DNA from: Slackia equolifaciens
GTDB lineage: Bacteria > Actinomycetota > Coriobacteriia > Coriobacteriales > Eggerthellaceae
Assembly: GCF_003725995.1 (NCBI RefSeq)
Contig: NZ_QIBX01000017.1
Location: 1 to 64,000, forward strand
Reading direction: 5' to 3'
Length of the DNA: 64,000 bases
Of the stretch, positions 1 to 9,446 are shown piece by piece. The notes under the pieces were generated by a model. That model was not told the origin of the DNA. It made no database searches and worked only from the letters and a program-made list of their open reading frames with translations. Position 1 is the first letter of the stretch, and every line of letters starts with the position of its first letter. The translations under genes and the position numbers were made by a program.

Positions 1-74
1 TCGGCGGCCTCGGCGTGCGTCATGCCCTCCTCCAGGGCGAGCAGCGCAAGCTCCACCACGTCCCTATCATACAT
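1..74 (-). CDS. Possible transposase N-terminus (HTH), cut by left edge
   Basis: Reading leftward from an ATG at 74, the 24 visible codons give MYDRDVVELALLALEEG followed by MTHAEAA. This resembles the first helices of the helix-turn-helix module that opens IS3-type orfA transposases (an acidic amphipathic helix, then G-M-T-xx-E-A-A). A purine-rich AAGGGGG lies just upstream of the ATG. The rest is outside the window, so neither completeness nor family can be tested. It could also be an unrelated small DNA-binding protein. Confidence 0.4.
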   Translation of the reverse strand, partial: MYDRDVVELALLALEEGMTHAEAA

Positions 75-250
75 GCGGACCCCCTTCCGGACGCGTGAAT
101 CGCGTCCAACTTTTCGTCCGCAGTCCCCATCCGTGAACTCCCCGATGATACACGTCATTTTCGTTATGGATTCGTGTATGGCTGCTATACTGCCTCTGAT
201 ATGCATAACTCATCCGGGGGTATCCCCGTTCGATAGGAGAATCTACTTTC

Positions 251-1996
251 GTGAAGGGACAACGCGACAATCGGTTTGACCATGCCGGCCAGCAAGGGTT
301 CGAGGGCCGTGCCGCAGGTAGACAAGACGCTGGAGGCCTTGCCGGCGGCAAGCGCGCATCGGGCCAGCAGGCGCCGGCGGCTCGCTATGGGTATTCCGCC
401 CAGGGCGCCCATCGGGCTGCTCCTCAGGGGGCGCGCGGCAAGGCCGCTCCGGGGGCGACGGGTGCTCACGGCATGGCAATGCCCGACCAGACCGCCTATA
501 TGCCTGCGATGCCTGGCGCTGGATCTGGCGGCAAAGGCGCAGGCGGCGGCAAAAGCTCTCATGCATCTACCAAAATGCCCCACAAGGCCGTATTCATCGC
601 GCTTGGGATCTTCATTGCCATTCTTGCGATCGCGTACGGCGCGGGCGTTTTCGTGTTCCACGAGCGCTTCTATCCGCAGACTACGCTCGGTTCGCTCGAC
701 ATCTCCATGAATACGCGCGAGGAGGCAGCGGAGCAGATTACCGCGGTGGAGTCCAACTATGAGGTTGCCGTATCGGGCGAAGGGCTCGATTTCGTTGTGA
801 GCGCAGAAGATGGAGGCGTATCCATCGACGCGGATGCGGTCATTTCCTCTGCGGCCAGCGACGTCAACCCATGGCTGTGGTTCATTCAGATGTGGGGCAC
901 GCACGACGAGACCTCGCATCTTGCCGCCTCGAGCGACGAAGGCGCGCTTGCCGATTTCGTTCGCGCCCAGGTGGATGAGTTCAATGCCGACGCGGAGCCG
1001 TCCGAAGACGCCTCGATCGTGTACTCCTCAAATTCGGGCGCCTATGAGATCAAGCAGGAGGTTTACGGCACGCAGGTTGCGGCCGATCAGGTGGCGTCTG
1101 CGGTTGCCACGGCCATTGCCACCATGCAGGATACGGTTCAGGTGACCGAGGACATGCTGGTCAAGCCTCGGGTGCTCTCCGACGACGAGCGTCTTGCAAA
1201 CGGCCGCGATGCCGCCAACGCTATGATCAAGTGCGACGTGACGCTCAAATCGAGCGATACGGGCGTGCAGGCCGGCGAGGTCAATGGCGACGTTATTTCG
1301 CAATGGATCTCGTTTGGGGAGGATTTCCAGCCTACGCTTGACGAAGAGGCAATGGGCGCCTGGATCGATGACTTGTCGAGCGCCTACAACACCATCGGCA
1401 CCACGCGCACCTATACGCGCGGCGACGGCAAGGAGGTTACCGCCGAGGGAGGCGATTACGGCTGGTCGGTGGATTCGGAGACGCTCAAGTCTGCGGTGAA
1501 GGATGCCATCGACAACGGTACCCAGGGCGACCTGGAGGTTTCGTTCACCTCTACTGGCAATGGCTACACGAAGGCGGGCATGGACTGGGGCGCCTACTGC
1601 GACGTTGACCTGACCGAGCAGCATGCCTACTACTACGACGCTTCCGGCGATCTTTTGTGGGAATCCGGCATTGTATCCGGCGTGCCCGATGCGGAGAACT
1701 CCACGCCCACGGGCATCTATTGGCTTAAGAACCTGCAGCAAGACGTCTCTCTCAAAGGCCCGATCGACCCCAAGACCAATAAGCCCGAGTGGGATTCGCC
1801 GGTTGATTACTGGATGCCGTTTGTAGACAATCTCGTGGGCCTGCACGATGCGAGCTGGCAGCCCTCATGGGTGTTCAGCGACGCGAGCGCCTACAAGACC
1901 TACGGCAGCCACGGGTGCGTGAACCTGCCCACCAAGAAGGCGGCGCAGCTGTTCGATATCATCCAGATCGGCGATCCGGTCATTGTCCATTGGTAG
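251..1996 (+). CDS. Membrane-anchored L,D-transpeptidase (YkuD) with peptidoglycan-binding domains
   Basis: A 581-residue protein that would form or edit 3-3 cross-links in peptidoglycan outside the membrane. Residues 1-110 are a Gly/Ala/Gln-rich cytoplasmic tail, 113-136 are one transmembrane helix, the middle (about 150-440) resembles the PG_binding_4 modules found in actinobacterial L,D-transpeptidases, and the C-terminal 120 residues are the YkuD catalytic domain. The signature YGSHGCVNLP sits near 551-560, with nucleophile Cys556 and His554. GTG at 251 is chosen because AGGAGA lies just before it; a TATACT box at 186-191 is a possible -10. The long disordered cytoplasmic head is unusual and may bind partners. 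The function is clear from the motif; the exact substrate is not. Confidence 0.9.
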   Translation: MKGQRDNRFDHAGQQGFEGRAAGRQDAGGLAGGKRASGQQAPAARYGYSAQGAHRAAPQGARGKAAPGATGAHGMAMPDQTAYMPAMPGAGSGGKGAGGGKSSHASTKMPHKAVFIALGIFIAILAIAYGAGVFVFHERFYPQTTLGSLDISMNTREEAAEQITAVESNYEVAVSGEGLDFVVSAEDGGVSIDADAVISSAASDVNPWLWFIQMWGTHDETSHLAASSDEGALADFVRAQVDEFNADAEPSEDASIVYSSNSGAYEIKQEVYGTQVAADQVASAVATAIATMQDTVQVTEDMLVKPRVLSDDERLANGRDAANAMIKCDVTLKSSDTGVQAGEVNGDVISQWISFGEDFQPTLDEEAMGAWIDDLSSAYNTIGTTRTYTRGDGKEVTAEGGDYGWSVDSETLKSAVKDAIDNGTQGDLEVSFTSTGNGYTKAGMDWGAYCDVDLTEQHAYYYDASGDLLWESGIVSGVPDAENSTPTGIYWLKNLQQDVSLKGPIDPKTNKPEWDSPVDYWMPFVDNLVGLHDASWQPSWVFSDASAYKTYGSHGCVNLPTKKAAQLFDIIQIGDPVIVHW

Positions 1997-2196
1997 CGCA
2001 TGCTGCATGGGGCGGGTTCGTGGCGGAGAACGCACGTTGCCCTATGGCGCTGCCCGATGCGAGGTTGGCCGCAGGTCTTCGCCTGGCTGCAAGCATATGG
2101 CGTGTGGCGGCCTGCTCAAGAGGCAAACGCATATCCGTTCAGTTCGCGCGCGGGGCCCTAGGGCCTTCGCGCTCGATGATGTATAGGTAACATATC

Positions 2197-4299
2197 ATGA
2201 TCATGCAAGTCGAACATATCTCAAAAAGCTTCGGCGGGCGCGTGCTGTTCAGCGACGCGAGCTTTCGTCTCGAGGCCCACGATCGCCTGGCGCTGGTGGG
2301 CCCCAACGGCGCGGGCAAGACCACGATGCTCAATATCATCACCGGCCATGAGGATGCCGATGAGGGCCGCATCGTGTTCGCCCGCGGCGCGCAGGCGGGC
2401 TACCTCGAGCAAGAGGCCATTGAGATGGAGGACCGCTCGGTGTTCGAGGAGGTCATCGCCAGCCAGTCCGAGATCCTGGAGGCCGAACGGCGCCTGTCAA
2501 AGCTTGAAGAGGGGCTGGGCGACAACCCTACGCCGCAGCAGCTCGCAGCCTGCGGACGCGCGCGCGACCTGTACGAATCCATGGGCGGCTACGTGCTGGA
2601 ATCGCAGGTGCGCAGCGTGCTTTTTGGCCTGGGGTTCAAAGAGGAGGATATGCAGCGTTCCACTACGGAATTCTCGGGTGGCTGGCAGATGCGCATCGCG
2701 CTTGCCAAGCTGCTCATCCGCAAGCCCGAATTGCTGCTGCTCGACGAGCCCACCAACCATCTCGACCTGGAAAGCGTCAAGTGGCTCGAGGGCTTTCTGC
2801 GCGGCTATGACGGCGCGGTGATGGTGGTGTCTCATGACCGCGCGTTCATGGACAACATGGTCGATCGCGTCGCCGAGATCGATGCGGGGCATCTGACCCT
2901 GTACAAGGGCAATTACTCCGCCTACCTCAAGCAGCGCGAAGAAAACATCGAGCGCCTGAAGCTCGCGGCGGAAAAGCAGCGCGAGGAAATAGCCCACATG
3001 CAGGCGTTTATCGAGCGGTTCCGCTATAAGCCCACCAAGGCCAAGCAGGTCCAAGACCGCGTGAAAAAGCTTGAGAAGATGGAAATCATCCAGGTGCCGC
3101 AGGAGAAGAAGACCGTGCACTTCAACTTCGTGCAGCCCCCGCGCACGGGCGATGCGGTGGCAAGCCTGGCTGGCATCACGAAGCATTTCGGCGAGAAGCA
3201 CGTCTACGACGGACTCGATCTCACGCTCTATCGCGGCGAGAAGGTGGCGCTTGTGGGTCCAAACGGCGCCGGAAAATCCACGCTGCTCAAGATGGTTGCC
3301 GGCGTGCTTGAGCCCGATGCCGGATCTGTCACCTATGGCGCGCATGTGGAGGTGTCGTACTTCGCGCAGCATCAGCTCGAGGAGCTCTATGCGGGCAATA
3401 CCGTGTTCGAGGAGCTCGACCGCGTTGCTCCCGGCTGGACCATCAGCCAGGTGCGCACGCTCCTGGGCGCCTTTCTCTTCCAGGGCGATGCGGTAGAAAA
3501 GCGCGTGGGCGTGCTCTCCGGCGGCGAGAAGTGCCGATTGGCGCTCGCCAAGATGCTCGTGGCTCCAGCCCCTCTGCTGTGTCTTGACGAGCCCACGAAC
3601 CATCTGGACATCGCCAGCGCCGACATTCTTGAGCAGGCGCTCAAGCGCTTCGAGGGAACCATCCTCCTGATTACGCACGACCGCCACCTGATTCGCAACG
3701 TTGCCAACCGCATCATCGAAGTGACGCCCGGAAAGGTGACGGTTTACGACGGCGATTATGACTACTACCTGTTCAAGTCGGGGCAGCTCGCCGAAGGGCG
3801 CGACCTTTCCGCGGCTTCGCTTGACGATTTTCTCGACCAGCCGGAAGGGGAGTCCAAAACGAGCTCGGGTCGCGCTCAGGCGCGCGAGCGCAAGGCGGCC
3901 AAGGCGAAGGCCGCGCAGACCTCCTCGCCCGCTCGGACTGCGGCGTCGGAGCAGGCGTCGGGCAGGGTCGAGCTTACCGCGCCCAAGCAAAGCGCGCCCA
4001 AGAGCAAGGAGCAGAAGCGTCGCGAGGCCGAGGCCCGCAACCGCGCCTATGCCGCGCTCAAGCACCATCGCAAGCGTATCGCCGAGCTCGAGGCGCAGAT
4101 GGATCGCGACAACGCGCGTATGACCGAGCTCCTTGAGCTCATGGCCGACCCTGATTTCTACATCAACGAAGATGCCTCGAGCGATGCGATAGCGGAGCAC
4201 GCCGTCATAAAGAAGCGTCTCGCGGCGTCGGAGGAGGAATGGCTCACGCTTACCGAAGAGCTGGAGGCCGAGATGGCGAAGCAGGCCGCCGATGCCTAA
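2197..4299 (+). CDS. ABC-F family ATPase (ribosome-associated type)
   Basis: A 700-residue soluble protein with two ABC ATPase domains and no membrane segments, the ABC-F architecture. Walker A motifs GPNGAGKTT (about 35-43) and GPNGAGKST (about 354-362), the signature regions [14 protein letters not shown] and [15 protein letters not shown], and two [10 protein letters not shown]-type Walker B blocks are all intact. The segment around 240-310 is the charged linker that in this family reaches the ribosomal P site. The C-terminus (about 560-700) is a Lys/Ala/Glu-rich coiled coil as in Uup/YdiF-type members. Whether it is a housekeeping translation factor or gives ribosomal antibiotic protection cannot be told from sequence. 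The stop overlaps the next gene by 8 bp, suggesting coupled translation. Confidence 0.9.
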   Translation: MIMQVEHISKSFGGRVLFSDASFRLEAHDRLALVGPNGAGKTTMLNIITGHEDADEGRIVFARGAQAGYLEQEAIEMEDRSVFEEVIASQSEILEAERRLSKLEEGLGDNPTPQQLAACGRARDLYESMGGYVLESQVRSVLFGLGFKEEDMQRSTTEFSGGWQMRIALAKLLIRKPELLLLDEPTNHLDLESVKWLEGFLRGYDGAVMVVSHDRAFMDNMVDRVAEIDAGHLTLYKGNYSAYLKQREENIERLKLAAEKQREEIAHMQAFIERFRYKPTKAKQVQDRVKKLEKMEIIQVPQEKKTVHFNFVQPPRTGDAVASLAGITKHFGEKHVYDGLDLTLYRGEKVALVGPNGAGKSTLLKMVAGVLEPDAGSVTYGAHVEVSYFAQHQLEELYAGNTVFEELDRVAPGWTISQVRTLLGAFLFQGDAVEKRVGVLSGGEKCRLALAKMLVAPAPLLCLDEPTNHLDIASADILEQALKRFEGTILLITHDRHLIRNVANRIIEVTPGKVTVYDGDYDYYLFKSGQLAEGRDLSAASLDDFLDQPEGESKTSSGRAQARERKAAKAKAAQTSSPARTAASEQASGRVELTAPKQSAPKSKEQKRREAEARNRAYAALKHHRKRIAELEAQMDRDNARMTELLELMADPDFYINEDASSDAIAEHAVIKKRLAASEEEWLTLTEELEAEMAKQAADA

Positions 4300-4834
4300 C
4301 GGGTTCGCGCACACCGACATGCCCGCATCTTCGGCGTTTTTCACAGGCGATGCGCCTCAGGAGGGCAGGCGTCTTCATATCGTGCTTTTTGAGCCCGAGA
4401 TTCCCCAGAACACGGGCAACATCGCACGCACCTGTGCCGTGGTCGGCGCCACGCTCCATCTGGTGGAACCCATGGGATTTCGCCTGACCGAGCGCAACCT
4501 CAAGCGTGCAGGCTGCGACTACTGGGACGAGGTGGACGTGGTGCGGCACTCCTGCGCCGAGGAGTTTCTCGAACGCCATGCGGGATGCGAGCTCCATTTT
4601 TTCACGGGGCATACGCAGCGTCTTTACACCGATGTCGAGTACGGCGCCGGCGGCGCCGATGCCTATCTGGTGTTCGGCAGGGAGAGCCGCGGCATCGACC
4701 CCTCTATCCTTGACGCTCATCAAGACGCCTGCGTGCGCATTCCCATGCGGGATGGCCTGCGTAGCCTGAACCTGTCCAACGCGGTTGCCGTCGGCGCGTA
4801 TGAGGTCGTGCGCCAGTGGCAAGAATTGAGGTAG
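4292..4834 (+). CDS. trmL: tRNA (cytidine/uridine-34 2'-O) methyltransferase, SPOUT family
   Basis: A 180-residue SpoU/TrmL-type methylase that would 2'-O-methylate the wobble base of a leucine tRNA using S-adenosylmethionine. The three family motifs are visible: [13 protein letters not shown] (about 33-45), the loop FGRESRGID (about 129-137) and [15 protein letters not shown] (about 158-172), which form the knotted cofactor site. About 27 residues precede the usual family start at [11 protein letters not shown]. An internal ATG at 4319 is therefore an alternative start, although 4292 gives the typical 8-bp overlap with the ABC-F gene. Confidence 0.88.
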   Translation: MPNGFAHTDMPASSAFFTGDAPQEGRRLHIVLFEPEIPQNTGNIARTCAVVGATLHLVEPMGFRLTERNLKRAGCDYWDEVDVVRHSCAEEFLERHAGCELHFFTGHTQRLYTDVEYGAGGADAYLVFGRESRGIDPSILDAHQDACVRIPMRDGLRSLNLSNAVAVGAYEVVRQWQELR

Positions 4835-4842
4835 CTTACCCC

Positions 4843-5538
4843 ATGTTTTCCAGCACCTATGTCATCTACGTCATCATAAGCATCCTGTGCTTCGTGCCCG
4901 CCATCGTGCTGCACGAGGTTGCGCATGGGTTCGCGGCCGCTCGGCTGGGCGACCCCACGGCCAAATCGCGCGGGCGCCTGAGCCTTAACCCGCTCAAGCA
5001 TGTCGATCCGTTCGGCACCGTTATTCTGCCCATGCTGCTCATGCTCATGGGTGGGCCGGTGTTCGGCTACGCGAAGCCCGTGCCCTATAATCCGATGTAC
5101 TTCAAGAACGTGCGTCAGGGCGAGGCGATCGTCGGCCTGGCAGGTCCTGCCGCCAATCTTGCGATGGCGCTTGTGGGGGCGGCTGTGGCCTGGGCATTCG
5201 TTCCCATGCTTGCGTCGTCGACGTCTTCGCCCGTGCTCAATTCGGATTTGTTCTACTACTTCTACGTGCTGTTTCTGCCCCAGTTCATCTTGATCAACCT
5301 GTACCTGATGTTCTTCAACCTCATTCCCATCCCGCCGCTGGATGGCTCGAGCGTGATCGCGCTGTTCCTGAACGATCGCATGCTGCACAAGTATTACCGC
5401 ATCCAGCAGTATGCGCTGCCCGTGTTCATGGCCGTGGTGGTGCTCGTGCCCTACATCTTCCATTTCAATCCCATCGGCATCTACCTGAACGCGACGGCGG
5501 GCAACCTGGCCTCGCTCATCGCCCCGTTCTACTTCTAG
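4843..5538 (+). CDS. Site-2 protease family (M50) membrane metalloprotease
   Basis: A 231-residue polytopic membrane protein of the compact M50 group. The zinc motif HEVAH is at residues 24-28 inside the first helix and the second motif, PPLDGS, is near 165; His, Glu and Asp ligands are all present. There is no PDZ domain, so this is the minimal YwhC/Rv-type family rather than RseP. ATG 4843 is preferred over GTG 4816 because GAGGTAG lies 8-9 bases upstream and the protein then begins directly with the first helix. The gene follows trmL closely and precedes scpA by 7 bases, so it belongs to the same operon. The substrate is unknown. Confidence 0.85.
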   Translation: MFSSTYVIYVIISILCFVPAIVLHEVAHGFAAARLGDPTAKSRGRLSLNPLKHVDPFGTVILPMLLMLMGGPVFGYAKPVPYNPMYFKNVRQGEAIVGLAGPAANLAMALVGAAVAWAFVPMLASSTSSPVLNSDLFYYFYVLFLPQFILINLYLMFFNLIPIPPLDGSSVIALFLNDRMLHKYYRIQQYALPVFMAVVVLVPYIFHFNPIGIYLNATAGNLASLIAPFYF

Positions 5539-5545
5539 GACCGCC

Positions 5546-6331
5546 ATGTCGTATCGCGTTCGCATAGACACCTTCGAGGGGCCGTTCGACCTGCTGCTCT
5601 ACCTCGTGAACAGGCAGCGGGTGGATATCGGATCCATCTCCATCACCCAGATCGTCGACCAATACCTTGCCTACATCGACCGCATGCGAGAGCTCGACCT
5701 CGATGTGGCGAGCGATTTCTTGCTGGTAGCCTCCACGCTGCTCGAAATCAAGGCCGCCTCGCTCATCCCCAGCGTGCGCGACGAGGTGGATGAGGAGATA
5801 GAGGAGCTCTCGCCCAACGAGGCGCGCGATATCTTGGTAGAGCGCCTCCTTGCTTATAAGCAGTACAAAAACGCCGCGGGCGCTCTGGGCGCGCGTTTCG
5901 AGCTCGAGGGGCGCATGCATCCTCGTCTTGCCGGCCCCGATCAGGAGTTCTTGGGCCTTATGCCCGATTATCTGCAAGACGTCACGCTCGATTCGCTCGC
6001 CCTTCTGGCGGCGGAGGCCATGGCGCGTCGCGACGTGTTCCTGCTTGAGAGCGAGCACATCGCCGCCAAGCCCATTCCGGTCGAGACGCACGTGCGCGCC
6101 ATTCATCGCCGTATCAGCATACGCAAGCACATGATGTTCAGCGAGCTTTTGGCCGAGGCGCCCAGCGTGCCTTTGCGCGTGGTGAGCTTCCTTGCGGTGC
6201 TCGAGCTCTATAAGCGCACGATGATCGATATGCATCAAGCCGCCCCCTTCGACGACATAGGCATCGACTACATCGAGGGCTCGGGCGAGCTGATCTTTGA
6301 TTCCGACGAAGAGGAAGGGGGGCAGCGATGA
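5546..6331 (+). CDS. scpA: Segregation and condensation protein A
   Basis: A 261-residue kleisin that bridges the SMC heads and binds ScpB dimers in the chromosome condensation complex. The diagnostic N-terminus FEGPFDLLLYLVNRQRVDI (about 9-27) and the ITQIVDQYL block are present, followed by the acidic middle and the winged-helix C-terminus ending in a Glu/Asp-rich tail. Length matches the family. It overlaps scpB by ATGA at 6328-6331, as in most scpAB operons. Confidence 0.95.
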   Translation: MSYRVRIDTFEGPFDLLLYLVNRQRVDIGSISITQIVDQYLAYIDRMRELDLDVASDFLLVASTLLEIKAASLIPSVRDEVDEEIEELSPNEARDILVERLLAYKQYKNAAGALGARFELEGRMHPRLAGPDQEFLGLMPDYLQDVTLDSLALLAAEAMARRDVFLLESEHIAAKPIPVETHVRAIHRRISIRKHMMFSELLAEAPSVPLRVVSFLAVLELYKRTMIDMHQAAPFDDIGIDYIEGSGELIFDSDEEEGGQR

Positions 6332-7125
6332 GCTTTGCCGATATGCCCCAGGAGAGCATCCCCGGCGCCATCGAGGCGCTGCTTTTCGTGAGCGACGAGC
6401 CGGTGAGCGCCATGACCCTCGCCGACATGCTCGAGATTGACCTTTCCGCCACCCAGGAGGCGCTCGATGCGCTCGCTCATCGTCTTGAGTCAAGCGATGC
6501 GGGCGTTCAGCTGCGCGAGGTTGCAGGCGGGTGGCGTCTGTACACGCATCCGCGCTACCACGAGCTCATCGAGAAATACGTGATCTCGTGGGATACGCGA
6601 CGCCTCTCCCAGGCGGCGCTCGAAACGTTGGCCGTGATCGCATACAATCAGCCCATCACGCGTGCGGGGGTGGTGTCCATCCGCGGCGTGAACTCCGACA
6701 GCCCCATCAATTCGCTTATGGAGAAGGGCCTGGTTCGCGAGGCCGGCCGCGAGCAGACTCCCGGTCAGCCCATCCTCTATGCGACAACGCGTTCGTTCTT
6801 AGAGAAGTTCGGGCTGGCTTCGACGGCCGACTTGCCCGATCTTGAGGAGTTCGTCCCCGACGAGGAGAGCCGTCGTCTTATCCGCGAGCGCCTGGGCGTC
6901 ACGCGCTCTGAGGCGCGCGAAGCCGAGACGCTCTTCGACGACGACCTCACGCTTGATTTGGCGCTCGACCTGGAGCCTGCCGAGGATTCGGAGGCGCAGG
7001 CGGTGCCCGATGGAGGGGATGCGCTTGACGGATTCATGCCTCCCGAAAGCGTGTGGGAGATACCCGGCTCCCGTGACGAGGCCGATGGACGGCGGGAGGA
7101 GGAGCGCGATGGCGACCAGGGATAA
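6328..7125 (+). CDS. scpB: Segregation and condensation protein B
   Basis: A 265-residue partner of ScpA that dimerises through winged-helix domains. The opening IPGAIEALLFVSDEPVS (about 10-26) and the block QPITRAGVVSIRGVNSD (about 109-125) are typical. After the conserved core (to about residue 190) comes a 75-residue acidic extension rich in Glu/Asp/Leu, longer than in most ScpB proteins; its role is unknown. The start uses the ATGA overlap with scpA and has a GGAAGGGGGG ribosome site. The end overlaps the start of the pseudouridine synthase gene by 17 bp. Confidence 0.94.
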   Translation: MSFADMPQESIPGAIEALLFVSDEPVSAMTLADMLEIDLSATQEALDALAHRLESSDAGVQLREVAGGWRLYTHPRYHELIEKYVISWDTRRLSQAALETLAVIAYNQPITRAGVVSIRGVNSDSPINSLMEKGLVREAGREQTPGQPILYATTRSFLEKFGLASTADLPDLEEFVPDEESRRLIRERLGVTRSEAREAETLFDDDLTLDLALDLEPAEDSEAQAVPDGGDALDGFMPPESVWEIPGSRDEADGRREEERDGDQG

Positions 7126-7888
7126 CGTCCGCGGCCAGGCTGGCGAAGGCGAGGAGCGCATCGTGCCCATGCGCCTTCAGAAATTCCTTGCGCGCGCAGG
7201 TGTGGCGAGTCGCCGCGGCAGCGAGAACCTGATGACCGCTGGCCGTGTGCGCGTGAACGGCCAGGTGGTATCCGAGCTGGGCAGCAAGGTCGACCCGCGC
7301 GTGGATGTGGTTACCGTAGACGGCCGCGAGGTGCATCTGGCCGACGCCGCGGTTACGCTCATGCTGCATAAGCCCACGGGCTACCTGACCACCATGTCCG
7401 ACCCGTTCGACAGGCCGACCGTGGCCGATTTGGTGCCGGTATCGCGCTATCCGGGGCTTTTCCCCATCGGTCGGCTCGACTTCGACACTACGGGCATCCT
7501 GCTGTTCTCGACCGACGGCGAGCTGGGAAACGGGCTTTTGCATCCGCGCCGCCATGTGGATAAATCCTATATTGCCCACGTGGAAGGGCGCATCACGGCG
7601 CAGCAGGCGCAAGCCCTGCGCGACGGCGTGATGCTGGAGGACGGCATGACGCTTCCTGCCGAGGTGGAGGTCTTGCGCGCTTCTTCTCGCGCAAGCGAGC
7701 TGGCCATCACCATCCACGAGGGTCGCAAGCGCCAGGTGAGGCGCATGTGCGAATACGTGGGCCATCCCGTGCGCGAACTGCATCGCTGCAGGTTCGGACC
7801 GCTCACGCTGGGCGATTTGCCCGAGGGAGAGTGGCGATTGCTCAGCGAGGCGGAGGTGGAATCCCTGCGACGCGCCGCAATGCCGTAA
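7109..7888 (+). CDS. rluB: Ribosomal large-subunit pseudouridine synthase (RsuA/RluB family)
   Basis: A 259-residue enzyme that isomerises a uridine in 23S rRNA. An N-terminal S4 RNA-binding domain (RLQKFLARAGVASRRGSE, about 22-39) is followed by the catalytic domain with the GRLDFDTTGILLFS motif (about 121-134), whose first Asp is the catalytic residue, and the late KRQVRRMC block. ATG 7109 is chosen because a strong GGGAGGAGGAG lies just before it; ATG 7169 would give a shorter but still complete S4 domain. Position directly after scpAB is the standard order in many Gram-positive genomes. RluB versus RsuA specificity is assigned from the context. Confidence 0.9.
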   Translation: MATRDNVRGQAGEGEERIVPMRLQKFLARAGVASRRGSENLMTAGRVRVNGQVVSELGSKVDPRVDVVTVDGREVHLADAAVTLMLHKPTGYLTTMSDPFDRPTVADLVPVSRYPGLFPIGRLDFDTTGILLFSTDGELGNGLLHPRRHVDKSYIAHVEGRITAQQAQALRDGVMLEDGMTLPAEVEVLRASSRASELAITIHEGRKRQVRRMCEYVGHPVRELHRCRFGPLTLGDLPEGEWRLLSEAEVESLRRAAMP

Positions 7889-7932
7889 GTGGTGCTAGAA
7901 TCAACCCATGGACTGGATTGAAGGAGGGCGTC

Positions 7933-9261
7933 ATGGACGCGTTGCGCAAAACTACGGTTATCGAGCCGTTGAACGGCTCGCTTCTGGGAAGCATCAGGGT
8001 TCCGGGCGATAAAAGCATCTCGCACCGAGCCGTGCTGCTCGCCGCCATGGCCGAGGGCACGTCTCGCTTGTCCGGCGTGCTCGATTCCGCCGATGTGCGT
8101 TCCACCATCGGGGCAGTGCGTTCGCTCGGTGCGCAGGTGAGCCTCTCCAAGACCGCCGACGGAAGCCTCGAAGGTGGCGTGGTGGGGTGGGGCAGCGCAG
8201 GCCCCCATCAGCCCGATGGCCCCATCGATTGCGGCAACTCTGGCACCACGGTGCGACTTTTGATGGGCGTGCTCGCTCCATGGGACATCAGCGTGGAGCT
8301 TACCGGCGATGATTCGCTTCGCCGCCGCCCGATGCGTCGCGTGTGCATGCCGCTTGTGCGCATGGGCGCGCGATTCGAGCCCGAGGACAACGAGACGCTG
8401 CCCATCACCATTCACGGCACGCGCAAGCTGCGTCCGATCGACTACGCCACTCCGGTCGCGTCGGCCCAGGTGAAAACCGCCATTCTGCTCGCCGGCCTCT
8501 CGGCCAACGGCACCACGCGCGTGACCGAGCCCGCCGCTTCGCGCAACCACACCGAGCTCATGCTCCCCGGGTTTGGCGCCCAGGCTACCTCTGCTGCGGG
8601 CGTGGCAGAGGTGGAGGGGCCTGTGACCCTCAAGGCGTGCGAGATTCCTGTGCCGGGCGACCCGTCGTCTGCCGCGTTCATAGCCTGCGCCGCCGCGCTC
8701 ATTCCGGAGAGCGCCGTGCAGATCGAGGGCGTGTCGCTCAACCCCACGCGCATCGGATTCCTGCGCACGCTCGAGCAGATGGGCGTGGATGCATCGCGGC
8801 GCAGCGTGTCGTCGCTCGGCCGCGAGCTCACGGGCATCATCTCGGTCGAGTACTGCGACCGGCTCCATGGCTGCGAGGTGCCGGCGGACAAGATCGCCAC
8901 GCTGATCGATGAGATCCCGGTGCTTTCGCTCGTGGCGTCCCGGGCGCGAGGCGTGACGGTGTTCCGCGGCGTCGATGAGCTGCGTGTGAAAGAGACCGAT
9001 CGCGCCGCCGCCATCGTCGAGGGCCTGGAGCTTATGGGCGTTGACGCGTGGATCGAGGGCAGCGATCTTTTCATCGAAGGCAATCCCGAGGCGGCTCCTT
9101 CGCCGGGTACTGTATTCGATGCGCATGACGATCATCGTTTGGCGATGACCTGGGCGCTTGCCGGTATGGTGTGCGGCGTTCCCGTCGAGGTGTCCGGTTT
9201 CGAGTCGGTGGCTATCAGCTATCCGCGCTTCCTCGAAGACGTGCGCGGGCTTGTGCGTTAA
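7933..9261 (+). CDS. aroA: 3-phosphoshikimate 1-carboxyvinyltransferase (EPSP synthase)
   Basis: A 442-residue shikimate-pathway enzyme that joins phosphoenolpyruvate to shikimate 3-phosphate. Signatures are VPGDKSISHRAVLL (about 22-35), NSGTTVRLLMG (about 100-110), RVKETDR (about 352-358) and DDHRLAM (about 402-408). ATG 7933 has a strong AAGGAGGG site. A TAGAAT box at about 7895-7900 could act as -10 for a promoter inside the short gap after rluB. The product feeds chorismate for aromatic amino acids and menaquinone (menA is at 44.9 kb). Confidence 0.96.
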   Translation: MDALRKTTVIEPLNGSLLGSIRVPGDKSISHRAVLLAAMAEGTSRLSGVLDSADVRSTIGAVRSLGAQVSLSKTADGSLEGGVVGWGSAGPHQPDGPIDCGNSGTTVRLLMGVLAPWDISVELTGDDSLRRRPMRRVCMPLVRMGARFEPEDNETLPITIHGTRKLRPIDYATPVASAQVKTAILLAGLSANGTTRVTEPAASRNHTELMLPGFGAQATSAAGVAEVEGPVTLKACEIPVPGDPSSAAFIACAAALIPESAVQIEGVSLNPTRIGFLRTLEQMGVDASRRSVSSLGRELTGIISVEYCDRLHGCEVPADKIATLIDEIPVLSLVASRARGVTVFRGVDELRVKETDRAAAIVEGLELMGVDAWIEGSDLFIEGNPEAAPSPGTVFDAHDDHRLAMTWALAGMVCGVPVEVSGFESVAISYPRFLEDVRGLVR

Positions 9262-9322
9262 ACGCTTCGTAGAGGCTCCGTGATGCCGCTTTGTCATCGC
9301 ATGGCGCATTGCATGCATACGG

Positions 9323-9367
9323 TATAATTCCCACTCCGGCGCGCCCCAAGCGCGTCGGAGCGTTTTT
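9323..9367 (+). promoter_or_regulatory. -10-like box immediately followed by an intrinsic-terminator-like hairpin
   Basis: TATAAT at 9323-9328 is followed after 5 bases by a 10-bp stem (CTCCGGCGCG at 9334-9343 pairing with CGCGTCGGAG at 9351-9360, one G-U pair), then CGTTTTT. The hairpin can serve as the aroA terminator, 73 bases after its stop. The TATAAT would place a transcription start at the foot of the same hairpin, in front of cmk. No convincing -35 is seen at the standard distance. Confidence 0.55.
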
Positions 9368-9446
9368 GGGATCGTCTCGAAACGCCTGCACTCACGTTCC
9401 ATTTGAAGCAGGAAGACGCGCGCCTGGCGCGCATGAAAGGCTTGCC

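Noticed and set aside
2497-4344. Very long open frame antisense to the ABC-F gene (similar ones at 7567-9402, 12662-14644 and on the plus strand at 54841-55887)
   Set aside because: Typical mirror frames in GC-rich DNA. They have no ribosome sites, no family resemblance, and lie wholly over well-supported genes.
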